Shown: positions 13,322 to 20,166, numbered from the stretch's first letter. The stretch: 20,166 bases of DNA from an uncultured Anaerolineales bacterium (GCA_937928015.1 CALFXA010000192.1:1-20166); one strand, 5' to 3'. Translations and numbers: made by a program. Notes: generated by a model from the letters alone, not told the origin.

Positions 13322-13374
13322 GAGGGTTCTCCTTGTTGAATTTGTATAGTCCAGCAGGTATGGACCAGTTGAAA

Positions 13375-13434
13375 TTAAAAAGAGACCCGCCCGACGAATC
13401 GGCTGGTCTCCGTGGGACGCGTGCAAAGTATCAC
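13375..13434 (-). CDS. Predicted leaderless leader ORF overlapping the serA attenuator-like terminator
   Basis: A GTG at 13434, 6 nt after the -10 box of the serA promoter, opens a 19-codon frame reading MILCTRPTETSRFVGRVSF followed by TAA in the U tract. The intrinsic terminator (13377-13410) lies wholly within the frame, so a translating ribosome would directly prevent hairpin formation. Serine codons occur at positions 11 and 18, Cys at 4, Arg at 6, 12 and 16. There is no striking run of one amino acid, so the sensed signal is unclear. The spacing from the -10 box is the same as at other genes here. The translation is a prediction. Confidence 0.5.
   Translation of the reverse strand: MILCTRPTETSRFVGRVSF
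13377..13410 (-). terminator. Intrinsic terminator in the serA leader
   Basis: On the minus strand GAGACC (13410-13405) pairs with GGTCTC (13387-13382), and CCGA pairs with TCGG around a TTCG tetraloop, with a small internal loop. TTTTT follows immediately (13381-13377). It is located downstream of the serA promoter and about 55 nt before the serA ATG, the arrangement of an attenuator rather than a gene-end terminator. Confidence 0.8.
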
Positions 13435-13440
13435 GAAGGC

Positions 13441-13469
13441 ATTCTAACAAGCCGAAAACCCTTTGTCAA
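13441..13469 (-). promoter_or_regulatory. Strong serA promoter
   Basis: TTGACA (13464-13469), a perfect -35 box, and TAGAAT (13441-13446), one mismatch from the -10 consensus, are separated by exactly 17 nt on the minus strand. The predicted transcript begins near 13434 and carries a leader of about 113 nt before serA. Confidence 0.85.
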
Positions 13470-13504
13470 CGACATACATCAGGCCGAAAACATGCCGATT
13501 GTTC

Positions 13505-13583
13505 TTGAAGACTTGTCTGACAACCGACTATAATGTCGTGAAAGTCGCAGTATTGGGCCAAAGATTTGGCCTTCTTACCCAAT
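13505..13583 (+). promoter_or_regulatory. serC promoter and structured 5' leader
   Basis: TTGAAG (13505-13510) and a perfect TATAAT (13529-13534) have an 18-nt spacer. The predicted start near 13541 gives a leader of about 65 nt containing AGGAG at 13591-13595. The leader can fold GGCCAAA (13556-13562) with TTTGGCC (13565-13571), or ATTGGG (13552-13557) with CCCAAT (13578-13583). These two pairings share bases. No U tract follows, so it is not an obvious terminator. Confidence 0.65.
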
Positions 13584-13605
13584 CACCAACAGGAGTAAAC
13601 CCGCA

Positions 13606-14691
13606 ATGACCAAACGTGTGTTCAACTTCAACCCTGGTCCCGCCGCCCTGCCGCTCGAAGTCCTCGAGCAGGCCCAGGCCGAAATGCTGGACTTCAAGGG
13701 CACGGGCATGTCCGTGATGGAAATCAGCCACCGCTCGAAGGAATTCGAAGCCGTCATCAACACCGCTGAAGCGGACCTGCGCGAGCTGCTGGGCATCCCC
13801 GCCAATTACAAGATCCTGTTTCTGCAGGGCGGCGCGTCGCTGCAATTCGCCATGCTGCCCATGAACCTGCGCCCCGTGGGTGCTTCCGCCGACTATATCG
13901 TGACCGGCACCTGGAGCAAGACCGCCATCAAGGAATCCAAGAAATTGGGCACCGCCCGCGCCGCCGCCAACACCGAGGCCGAGGGATTCAAGAGCCTGCC
14001 CGCCAGCCTGGACCTCGACCCGAAGGCCGCCTACCTGCACTTCACCTCCAACGAGACCATTCACGGCGTCGAGTTCTTCACCGAACCGACCCCGCCCGCG
14101 GGCGTCCCGCTGGTGTGTGACTGCTCTTCCGATTTCATCAGCCACCCAATCGACGTCTCCAAGTACGCCATGCTGTATGCGGGCGCGCAGAAGAACGCCG
14201 GTCCCTCGGGTGTGGTCGTGGTCATCGCCCGCGAGGACATGCTCGAGCGCACGCCCGAGAACCTGCCCGTCATGCTCGACTACAAGGCCCTGGCCGCCAG
14301 CGGCTCCCTGCACAACACCCCGCCCTGCTGGTCCATCTACATGGTCGGACTGGTTTTTCAATGGGTCAAGAAGATGGGTGGCCTGGCGGGCATCGAGAAA
14401 ATCAACCGCACGAAGGCAAACCTGGTCTACAACGCCATCGACAACAGCGGCGGCTTCTATCGTGGACACGCCCTGCCTGAGGCCCGCTCGATCATGAACA
14501 TCCCCTTCCGCCTGCCCAGCGAGGAACTCGAAGACACCTTCGCCAAGGAAGCCAAGGGCGCAGGCCTGATCGGTCTGAAGGGACACCGCTCCGTCGGCGG
14601 CATGCGCGCTTCCATCTACAACGCCATGACCGTGGAAGGCACCGAGGCGCTGGTCCAGTTCATGAAGGAATTCCAGAAGAAGCACGGATAG
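13606..14691 (+). CDS. serC: Phosphoserine aminotransferase
   Basis: A 361-residue PLP enzyme that converts 3-phosphohydroxypyruvate, the SerA product, to phosphoserine using glutamate. It begins RVFNFNPGPAALPLEVL, and the N-terminal region includes GTGMSVMEISHRSKEF. The cofactor region has FLQGGASLQFAMLPMNL, and K196 in YAGAQKNAGPSG is the Schiff-base lysine. It ends with KGHRSVGGMRASIYNAMTVEGTEALVQFM. Full length for the class IV aminotransferase family. AGGAG lies 10 nt before the ATG. It is transcribed away from serA. A phosphoserine phosphatase gene (serB), the third step, is not in the window. A strong terminator follows (14718-14752). Confidence 0.96.
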   Translation: MTKRVFNFNPGPAALPLEVLEQAQAEMLDFKGTGMSVMEISHRSKEFEAVINTAEADLRELLGIPANYKILFLQGGASLQFAMLPMNLRPVGASADYIVTGTWSKTAIKESKKLGTARAAANTEAEGFKSLPASLDLDPKAAYLHFTSNETIHGVEFFTEPTPPAGVPLVCDCSSDFISHPIDVSKYAMLYAGAQKNAGPSGVVVVIAREDMLERTPENLPVMLDYKALAASGSLHNTPPCWSIYMVGLVFQWVKKMGGLAGIEKINRTKANLVYNAIDNSGGFYRGHALPEARSIMNIPFRLPSEELEDTFAKEAKGAGLIGLKGHRSVGGMRASIYNAMTVEGTEALVQFMKEFQKKHG

Positions 14692-14717
14692 TCTGGAAAT
14701 CGGTACGCAGTAATTGG

Positions 14718-14752
14718 AGCGGCCCCCGAATTCTCGGGGGTCGCTTTTTTTT
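14718..14752 (+). terminator. Intrinsic terminator after serC
   Basis: AGCGGCCCCCGA (14718-14729) pairs with TCGGGGGTCGCT (14734-14745), one G-U included, around ATTC, and a run of eight T follows. It is about 26 nt after the serC stop. Confidence 0.93.
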
Positions 14753-14823
14753 GAAGTCTTCCCTTACTAAAGGGAGGAGTTTTCGATAACGAAGTAGTCA
14801 TGTTCAGGCGGAAAAGCACGGGG

Positions 14824-14829
14824 TACAAT
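14824..14829 (+). promoter_or_regulatory. -10-like element before the histidine kinase
   Basis: TACAAT ends 14 nt before ATG 14844, giving a predicted leader of only about 7 nt, and no ribosome-binding site is seen. No convincing -35 box is visible. Apart from this and a short CCCTT/AAGGG hairpin near 14761-14775, the 14753-14843 gap holds nothing I recognise. Confidence 0.4.
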
Positions 14830-14843
14830 TTACTTGAATCCAA

Positions 14844-16628
14844 ATGCAATTTCAGTACACGCCCTATATTTTCCCCCTTCTATTTGCACTCGCCATCTCC
14901 TCCTGGATTGCCTATTACAGTTGGCAGAGACGGGCGTCCAATCATGCGATTCTGCTTCTATTCCTCGCGCTGACCATCACCGAGTGGACTGCCTTCTACA
15001 TTCTGCAAATCACGGGCGCAAACCTTCAGACCAAGCTGCTCTTCAGCAACATCAAATATATTGGCGTCTCTTTCACACCGTTATTGTGGATTCTCTTCGC
15101 CATTAATTATGCCAACCCGGGGAAATCCCCATCCTGGCGGATCGTGCTGCCCCTGGCGATCATTCCACTTTTAACCAGTCTCCTGGCCCTGACCTCCAAC
15201 TGGCACGGCCTGTTCTGGAGCAATTTCCAGCTAAAAGACTACGGAACCGTCTCAGATTTCGACGCAACCTACGGACCCTGGTATTGGGTGCATCTGGCCT
15301 ATTCCTACCTGCTGATTCTGGCTGGGACCCTGATCGTCTTTCGGGCCCTCCGCCGTTCGCAGGGACTGCACCGTCGACAAGCCGCCGCTCTGGTCGTAGC
15401 CGTGCTGACTCCCTGGATCGGGAACGTCCTCTATTTTTCGGGTCTCAGCCCGCTCCGCTATCTGGACCTGACGCCTTTTGCCTTTACCATCACGGTCACT
15501 GTCCTGACCTGGGCCATCCTCGGCTTTCGGCTGGTGGACCTTGCGCCCGTCGCCCGCGACCTGATCGTGGATGAGATGAAGGACGGGATGATCGTGCTGG
15601 ACGCCCAGAATTACATCGTGGACATCAACCCGTCTGCCGAGCGCATGATCAGGTTCTCCGCTGCCCAGGCAATTGGAAAACCTGCGCGCGAGGCCCTCTC
15701 GGCCTGGCCGGAACTCGTCGAGCGCTACAGCCAGGTCACCGATGCGCTGGATGAAGTCGCCGTGAGCCAGGGTGCGGCCGCGAACTGGCTGGAACTGTAC
15801 ATCTCGCCCTTGTATGACCGCCGAAAACGTTTCCTCGGACGTGTGATCGTCATGCGCGACATCACAGCGCGCAAGGAAATGGAGAATGCGCTCTCCCTCG
15901 CATTGACTCAGGCGCAGGAAGCCAGTCACCTCAAAGACCAATTGCTGGCGCGGGTCAGCCACGAATTGCGGACACCGTTGAGCAGCATCCTGGGATTCGC
16001 CGAATTGATGAACATGAATTCCTACGGTGTTCTGGAGGAAAGCCAGAAAGCGGCCACAGGGCAGATCATCGAAAGCGCCAACGACCTCAACAGGCTGATC
16101 AATCAATTGCTCGACCAGTCTCAATTGGCTTCAGACACTCTCATCCTGGAGAACACGCAGTTTTCGCTGGATGACTTGCTTCAAAGGGTGCGAGCCAGCA
16201 TGGACGGTCCCGCACGGGACAAGGGTCTGGGATTCAACATCCATCTTGCGCCCGAGGTCCCCAAGTCCTTGTTTGGCGATATGCGCCGCATCGAACAGGT
16301 CCTCCTGAATCTGGTCGGCAACGCGGTCAAATTCACCCAGCAGGGTCACGTGGACCTGAACATTTCCCTGCCCGACGCCGCCCACTGGGTAATCCAGGTG
16401 GCGGATACGGGACCCGGCATCCCTGAAGAGGCGCACACCTACATCTTCGAGGCGTTCCGTCTGGTCAACACGGCCATCGTCAACGAGAATCGCGGCGCGG
16501 GCCTGGGGCTGTCCATCACCCGCCAATTGGTCGAGTTGATGAAGGGCAGTATCCAGGTGGAGAGTCAGCCCGGGCAGGGCAGCACCTTCACCGTCACCCT
16601 GCCGCTGGACGCTGGCAATCCGCAATAA
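14844..16628 (+). CDS. Sensor histidine kinase with 7TM N-terminal domain and PAS domain
   Basis: A 594-residue membrane kinase. Residues 1-230 hold about seven hydrophobic spans, starting MQFQYTPYIFPLLFALAISSWIAYYSW and ending FTITVTVLTWAILGFRLVDLAPVARD, the HisKA-7TM type input domain. A PAS domain follows at about 240-345 (DEMKDGMIVLDAQNYIVDINPSAERMI up to RVIVMRDITARKEME). The HisKA box is RVSHELRTPLSSILGFAELM with phospho-acceptor H373. The ATPase domain has the N-box RIEQVLLNLVGNAVKF (N493), G1 VADTGPGIPEE (D521) and G2 RGAGLGLSITRQLVE. All catalytic motifs are intact, so it should autophosphorylate. No response regulator is adjacent, so its partner is elsewhere and the signal unknown. 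It follows the serC terminator and probably has its own promoter. Confidence 0.94.
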   Translation: MQFQYTPYIFPLLFALAISSWIAYYSWQRRASNHAILLLFLALTITEWTAFYILQITGANLQTKLLFSNIKYIGVSFTPLLWILFAINYANPGKSPSWRIVLPLAIIPLLTSLLALTSNWHGLFWSNFQLKDYGTVSDFDATYGPWYWVHLAYSYLLILAGTLIVFRALRRSQGLHRRQAAALVVAVLTPWIGNVLYFSGLSPLRYLDLTPFAFTITVTVLTWAILGFRLVDLAPVARDLIVDEMKDGMIVLDAQNYIVDINPSAERMIRFSAAQAIGKPAREALSAWPELVERYSQVTDALDEVAVSQGAAANWLELYISPLYDRRKRFLGRVIVMRDITARKEMENALSLALTQAQEASHLKDQLLARVSHELRTPLSSILGFAELMNMNSYGVLEESQKAATGQIIESANDLNRLINQLLDQSQLASDTLILENTQFSLDDLLQRVRASMDGPARDKGLGFNIHLAPEVPKSLFGDMRRIEQVLLNLVGNAVKFTQQGHVDLNISLPDAAHWVIQVADTGPGIPEEAHTYIFEAFRLVNTAIVNENRGAGLGLSITRQLVELMKGSIQVESQPGQGSTFTVTLPLDAGNPQ

Positions 16629-16680
16629 TTCCCCACCCTTACAAAAATCCGACAAAATCGGTCCACCCCGCATAACTGGT

Positions 16681-16686
16681 TATAAT
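16681..16686 (+). promoter_or_regulatory. -10 box of a leaderless transcript
   Basis: A perfect TATAAT ends 7 nt before ATG 16694, with no room for a ribosome-binding site. The element TATAATTGCGCGC-ATG closely resembles TATAACTGCGCGCA-ATG at the aspartokinase leader. The -35 region is unremarkable. Confidence 0.65.
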
Positions 16687-16693
16687 TGCGCGC

Positions 16694-17047
16694 ATGGAAT
16701 TTTTCTTCCCCGAAGACAATCTGGTCCGCGCCACGCCCGCAGAGACGAAGATCACCGCCCTGCACGCGGACCCCTATCCCGACGGACGCCGCGTGCACGT
16801 CAATGTCGAGATGACGCCCTTCCAGCAGCGCCCGCACCTCGAAGTGAACCTGTTCAACGCGGATGCCGACGAGGTCGCCACGGTCAGCGTGGTCGAGCCG
16901 ATGTCGTGGAAGATCGAGTTCACCCTGCATATCCGCGGCGAGCGGCGCGGACCCTACCGCCTGGAAGCCAAGCTCTTCTACCCTGAAGGCCCCGCCGCCG
17001 AGCCGTACGAGATCACCTTCGAAGCGGCCCCGCCGTCCGCCGAGTAA
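16694..17047 (+). CDS. Small hypothetical protein, beta-rich
   Basis: A 117-residue soluble protein that I do not recognise. It starts MEFFFPEDNLVRATPAETKITALHADPYPDGRRVHVNVEMTPFQQRPHLEVNLF and continues with alternating strands (EVATVSVVEPMSWKIEFTLHIRGERRGPYRLEAKLFYPE). The periodicity suggests a small beta-sandwich. There is no signal peptide or membrane span. It is probably expressed from the leaderless promoter at 16681 and is followed after 11 nt by a lipoprotein gene, so it may be co-transcribed with the two cell-surface proteins downstream. Codon usage matches the high-GC neighbours, supporting a real gene. Confidence 0.75.
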   Translation: MEFFFPEDNLVRATPAETKITALHADPYPDGRRVHVNVEMTPFQQRPHLEVNLFNADADEVATVSVVEPMSWKIEFTLHIRGERRGPYRLEAKLFYPEGPAAEPYEITFEAAPPSAE

Positions 17048-17058
17048 TTTCCCCCTCG

Positions 17059-18930
17059 ATGTCCAACCGTCCCATTGTTTTTCGTGCGCTTGTCGGCCTG
17101 ATTCTGGTGAGCCTGCTGTTTGCGGGATGCGACCAGCAAATCAGCACGGCCCCACCCGACTTCGCCACCCCCGCCGCAGCAGACACGCTTCCCCCAGAGC
17201 CGGTCGTCTCGGCCGGGCTGGCCCGCGACCTGGTGGTGCTGTCCATCGAAGAGAACGGCTATTCCCACCTCTTCGTCACCATCCCCGGCGAGATGCCTCT
17301 CACCCGCCTGACCTCAGGCGACTGGAACGACATCACGCCCGCCATCAGCCCCGACGGCTCGCGCCTCGCCTTTGCGTCCAACCGCGACGGCTTCTACGAC
17401 CTCTACCTGCTCGACCTGCAATCGGGAGGAGTCCAGCGTCTGACTCAGACTGAGCAGTTCGACTCCTCGCCCACCTGGTCGCCCGACCTGGCCTGGATCG
17501 CCTACATCACCTACGTCAACGACAACCTCGAAATCGCCTTCTATTCGCTGACCGATCCCGCGCAGGGACAGATTCTGCTCACCGACGATCCCGCCTCGGA
17601 CCATTCCCCCGTCTGGGCGCCGAACGGCCGCCAGATCGCCTTCGTCTCGGATCGCAGCGGCGACAGCGAGGTCTGGCTGGCCGACCTCGACATCAAGGAC
17701 GACAGCCGCTTCACCGACCTGAGCAATTCGCCGCAGTCGGCCGAGTCACACCCCGCCTGGAACGCCGACGGCTCGCGCCTGGTGTGGGCCTCCGACTCGC
17801 TGCAACTCGGCTACAGCGGAATCTACATCTGGGACGTGAAGCAGCCGACCCGTCCCGCTCAGTGGATCGGCGACGGTGACTGGCCCGCCTGGAATCCCCA
17901 AAGCGACCAGGTCATCGCCCTGCTGGATGGCCCCAACCAGGAATATCTCACCGCCTATACCCTCGACGGACGCCTGTTGCTGGCTCCGTTCCCCTTGCCC
18001 GGTCACGCCCGCGGCTTAATCTGGCCAAACGTCTCGCTGCCAGACCCGCTGCCGAACGTCTTCACCCAGGCTGCGCAGACCACGCCCGCCGCCCTGTGGG
18101 CGCCCGCTCTCACCCCGGTGACCGGTGTGCCCGGTCAGCGTTGGTATCTGGTGGACCTGCCCGACGTGCAGGCGCCCTACCCGCAACTGCACGACCTCGT
18201 GGACGAATCCTTCACGGCCCTGCGTCAGCGCGTGGTTCAGGCCACAGGCTGGGACGCGCTGGCCAGCCTCGAAAATGCCTTCGTGCCGCTGACCGCCTCA
18301 CTCGACCCGGGCTATGAGGAAGACTGGCTGTACACCGGCCGCGCCTTCGCGCTCAACTCGCTGATGGTCAATGCAGGCTGGATGGCGGTGGTGCGCGAGC
18401 AGATCGGCAACGAGACCTACTGGCGGCTGTATCTGCGCGCCCAGCGCCAGGACGGTTCGCTCGGCGAGCCGATCCAGAATCCGCCGTGGGACGTGAATGC
18501 CCGCTACGACCTCGATCCGCGTTCGTACGAAGCGGGCGGACGTTACGCCCCGGTGCCTTCAGGCTACTGGGTGGATATGACCTCGCTGGCGCAGGCCTAT
18601 GGCTGGCAGCGCCTGCCCGCCCTGACCAACTGGCAAAATTATTTCGCGGGCGCGCGCTTCACCGAGTTCGCCATGCCCAATGGCCTGGACTGGTACGCGG
18701 CCATGCTGGAGCTGTATCCCGCCGAGGTGCTGGCCACGCCCACGCGCGTCCTGCCGCCCACGGCCACCCCCAGCCGCACACCCGTGCCGACTTCCACGCC
18801 CGGGCCTTCGCGCACGCCGCGTCCCACGGGCTCACCGACCAACACGCGCACGCCCACCAATACGCCCACCCCGTCGAATACGCCCCTGCCCACCTTCACC
18901 CCACCGACGGTGGTTCCCACGTTCCAGTGA
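17059..18930 (+). CDS. TolB-like beta-propeller lipoprotein with Thr/Pro-rich tail
   Basis: A 623-residue exported protein. Signal peptide RPIVFRALVGLILVSLLFAGC, with C24 the probable lipidation site; Phe at -3 is less usual. Residues about 55-290 contain TolB/WD40-like blades with recurring PDGSRLAFASNRDGFYDLYLLDL, SPDLAWIAYIT, APNGRQIAFVSDRSGDSEVWLADL and NADGSRLVWAS. The middle region (about 340-555) has WYLVDLPDVQAPYPQLHDLV and FAMPNGLDWYAAMLELYP and matches nothing I recognise. From about residue 559 to the end is a Thr/Pro/Ser linker. The protein likely sits on the outer face of the cytoplasmic membrane. No Shine-Dalgarno sequence is seen before the ATG. Its stop overlaps the next start (TGATG), so it is translationally coupled to the M23 peptidase. 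Confidence 0.85.
   Translation: MSNRPIVFRALVGLILVSLLFAGCDQQISTAPPDFATPAAADTLPPEPVVSAGLARDLVVLSIEENGYSHLFVTIPGEMPLTRLTSGDWNDITPAISPDGSRLAFASNRDGFYDLYLLDLQSGGVQRLTQTEQFDSSPTWSPDLAWIAYITYVNDNLEIAFYSLTDPAQGQILLTDDPASDHSPVWAPNGRQIAFVSDRSGDSEVWLADLDIKDDSRFTDLSNSPQSAESHPAWNADGSRLVWASDSLQLGYSGIYIWDVKQPTRPAQWIGDGDWPAWNPQSDQVIALLDGPNQEYLTAYTLDGRLLLAPFPLPGHARGLIWPNVSLPDPLPNVFTQAAQTTPAALWAPALTPVTGVPGQRWYLVDLPDVQAPYPQLHDLVDESFTALRQRVVQATGWDALASLENAFVPLTASLDPGYEEDWLYTGRAFALNSLMVNAGWMAVVREQIGNETYWRLYLRAQRQDGSLGEPIQNPPWDVNARYDLDPRSYEAGGRYAPVPSGYWVDMTSLAQAYGWQRLPALTNWQNYFAGARFTEFAMPNGLDWYAAMLELYPAEVLATPTRVLPPTATPSRTPVPTSTPGPSRTPRPTGSPTNTRTPTNTPTPSNTPLPTFTPPTVVPTFQ
18736..18927 (+). repeat. Low-complexity Thr/Pro-rich coding tail
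   Basis: About 64 codons composed mainly of Thr, Pro and Ser in TPT, NTPT and RTP units, for example TNTRTPTNTPTPSNTPLPT. It is an unstructured, probably surface-exposed spacer, a composition often seen at the ends of exported Anaerolineae proteins. The DNA is correspondingly repetitive (ACGCCCACC-type words). Confidence 0.85.
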
Positions 18931-20096
18931 TGAACAGAATCCGCATGTCCTTGCGAGGGCAAAGCCCAAGGCAGTCCCCAAGAACTGGGAGATTGCCGCG
19001 TCGTCGCTCTGCTCTTCCTCGCAACGACATCATCGTCCTTTTTCTCCTCGCCTCCCTGATCCTCACTTCTTGCGCGCAGACCGTTAACGGAGTCTCGCCC
19101 ACGCCGCTGTTCGCCGATGTAGCGGCGACCGAGCCACAGGTCCAGGCGGAGTTGACACCCACACTGGCGCCTTTCCGCTTTGACCTGCCGACCCCGGGAG
19201 TGGCGCCCGTCTCGGGCTGGCGTCCTCCGCTGTATCCCATCCCGTGGGCGCCGACCTCCTACGACCATTTCTACTTTGCGCGCCCCATCGCCGCGGACCA
19301 GGTCAACTGGCCGCTGGCGGATTATCGCTATGGCGGCATCTACTTTGGGCCGAGCATCGTCCACACGGGCGTGGACATCCCCGCGCCCGAGGGCACGCCC
19401 ATCATGGCGGCGGGCCCGGGCACGGTGGTCTGGGCGGGCTGGGGCCTGTTTACCGAGTCGCCCTTCGCCAAGGACGACCCCTACGGGCAGGCGGTCGCCA
19501 TCCGCCACGACTTCGGCTATCGCGGGCAGCAGCTTTACACGATCTATGCCCACATGAGCAAGGTCATTGCCGTGCTCGGGCAGCACGTCGAGACGGGCGA
19601 CCGCATCGGCCTGGTGGGGTCCACGGGAGCGACCACGGGGCCGCACCTTCACCTTGAGGTACGCCTGCCCGCCAACAAGTTCCAGAACACCTATAACCCC
19701 GAGCTGTGGATGGCTCCGCCGCAGGGCTGGGGTGTGCTGGCCGCGCGCCTGATGGACACCAAGGGCAACACCCTGCAACAGGTAGAGGTGTACGTCCGCA
19801 ACGTGGAGACGGGCGAACAGCGCATGGTCAAGTCGTACGGCGGCGGCGGGGTGATCAACCACGACCCGTATTACAACGAGAATTTGGTGCTGGGCGACCT
19901 GCCCGCGGGACTGTACAAGGTCACCTTCCGTTACGAAAAGGATTTGCAGACCTGGGTGGAGATCTATCCCGGGCAGGTGACCTTCTTCACCTATCAGGGC
20001 GGCCTCGGTTTCACGGTCGGTCCGCCGCCCGCGCCGACCTTGGAAGGCGTGCCCGAAACCGCCACCCCCAACGCGACGGGGACGCCCAAGCCGTAA
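18930..20096 (+). CDS. M23-family metallopeptidase lipoprotein
   Basis: A 388-residue exported peptidase, probably acting on peptidoglycan or another cell-surface polymer. Start at ATG 18930, overlapping the previous stop by one base. The lipobox is LTSC with C48, after the hydrophobic stretch IIVLFLLASLIL. Zinc ligands of M23 are present: H145 and D149 (HTGVD), H239 and H241 (GPHLHLEV). H208 in YTIYAHMS is the usual third conserved histidine. The fold signals GTPIMAAGPGTVVWAG and HVETGDRIGLVGSTGATTG are typical. A C-terminal region (about 255-360) with EVYVRNVETGEQRMV and GDLPAGLYKVTFRYE looks like a beta-sandwich, and the end is Pro/Thr-rich. The first 33 residues are unusually Arg/Ser/Pro-rich and are encoded by a dispersed repeat (18947-19028). 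Confidence 0.92.
   Translation: MNRIRMSLRGQSPRQSPRTGRLPRRRSALPRNDIIVLFLLASLILTSCAQTVNGVSPTPLFADVAATEPQVQAELTPTLAPFRFDLPTPGVAPVSGWRPPLYPIPWAPTSYDHFYFARPIAADQVNWPLADYRYGGIYFGPSIVHTGVDIPAPEGTPIMAAGPGTVVWAGWGLFTESPFAKDDPYGQAVAIRHDFGYRGQQLYTIYAHMSKVIAVLGQHVETGDRIGLVGSTGATTGPHLHLEVRLPANKFQNTYNPELWMAPPQGWGVLAARLMDTKGNTLQQVEVYVRNVETGEQRMVKSYGGGGVINHDPYYNENLVLGDLPAGLYKVTFRYEKDLQTWVEIYPGQVTFFTYQGGLGFTVGPPPAPTLEGVPETATPNATGTPKP
18947..19028. repeat. TTGCGAGG-type inverted repeat forming the N-terminal codons of the M23 lipoprotein
   Basis: GTCCTTGCGAGG (18947-18958) is inverted as CCTCGCAACGAC (19017-19028), 11 of 12 positions. The interior has GGGAGATTGCCGCGTCGTCGC, the familiar word order of TTGCGAGG...GGAGATTGC...CTCGCAA dispersed palindromes of many bacterial genomes. 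It encodes about residues 6-33 of the peptidase, just before its signal-peptide core. Confidence 0.8.
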
Positions 20097-20138
20097 ACCG
20101 AACTACAAAATCATCCTATTCAGGAAGGGAGTGCTCCC

Positions 20139-20166
20139 ATGGAATCCACATCCGCCCCAAAGCAAC
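20139..20166 (+). CDS. Start of an unidentified gene (runs off right edge)
   Basis: ATG 20139 opens MESTSAPKQ and is cut by the window end. It is preceded by AGGAAGGGAG (20122-20131) with a 7-nt spacer, which supports a real start. GGGAG and CTCCC directly before the ATG can form a small hairpin. Nine codons are too few for any functional call. Confidence 0.55.

Noticed and set aside
13321..13450. T-box or other tRNA-sensing riboswitch in the serA leader
   Set aside because: The leader of about 113 nt is too short, and I see no T-box sequence (AGGGTGG-like) or specifier stem.
13538..13609. GTG-started 23-codon ORF in the serC leader whose TGA overlaps the serC ATG (ATGA)
   Set aside because: Its GTG lies only 3 nt after the TATAAT box, so transcription most likely starts within or after the start codon. 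The codons show no relevant enrichment, and serC has its own AGGAG site.
18486..18929. Upstream extension of the M23 peptidase frame inside the propeller gene
   Set aside because: It overlaps the propeller lipoprotein out of frame; the lipobox and the coupled start at 18930 give a coherent protein.
1..20166. CRISPR array, prophage, insertion sequence, tRNA or rRNA gene
   Set aside because: I found no regularly spaced direct repeats, transposase, integrase, tRNA fold or rRNA sequence. The repeats present are short dispersed palindromes.

Overview
The window is a GC-rich bacterial chromosome segment. It most resembles an Anaerolineae-type Chloroflexota genome. This rests on the Thr/Pro-rich tail on a surface lipoprotein, the three-gene ABC-2 exporter of the COG4586/COG4587/COG3694 kind, serA next to a DUF1015 gene, many dispersed palindromic repeats, and several promoters whose -10 box sits 6-8 nt before the start codon (leaderless mRNAs). 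The assignment is an inference; no rRNA or tRNA gene is present to confirm it.

Layout. 1-303 (-) is the 5' part of an isoprenylcysteine-methyltransferase-like membrane protein. 380-682 (-) is an ArsR/SmtB-type metal-sensing repressor with its own promoter and operator. 853-3780 (+) holds a GMC (cholesterol-oxidase-like) flavoprotein, an AT-rich duplicated membrane protein and a cytosolic SIMPL-domain protein. 3946-6632 (+) is an ABC-2 exporter operon (ATPase plus two permeases). 6637-9358 (+) is the aspartate-family operon, aspartokinase then aspartate-semialdehyde dehydrogenase, behind what reads as a complete transcription attenuator. 9540-10283 (-) is a MerR/TipAS regulator, divergent from an RluA-type pseudouridine synthase (10376-11017). 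11048-13321 (-) is serA followed by a DUF1015 gene, divergent from serC (13606-14691, +). Then come an orphan 7TM/PAS histidine kinase (14844-16628), a small conserved-looking protein, a TolB-like propeller lipoprotein, an M23 peptidase lipoprotein, and the first codons of another gene at the right edge.

Main finding. Upstream of aspartokinase lies a TTGACG-N17-TATAAC promoter whose predicted transcript starts at, or within a base or two of, the ATG of a 27-codon ORF rich in alternating Met/Thr codons (residues 8-14 MTMTMTT). Downstream are mutually exclusive 1:2, 2:3 and 3:4 pairings ending in an intrinsic terminator with a U tract. It is a textbook-style attenuator for Thr and Met, driven by a leaderless leader peptide. 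serA also has a strong promoter (TTGACA-N17-TAGAAT), a GTG start 6 nt after the -10 box, a 19-codon ORF, and an intrinsic terminator inside that ORF. Amino-acid biosynthesis here may therefore be widely controlled by leaderless leader ORFs.

Second theme. Dispersed palindromic repeats of several families sit between genes. Two appear to have been absorbed in frame into proteins: one in the middle of the GMC oxidoreductase and one forming the N-terminus of the M23 lipoprotein.
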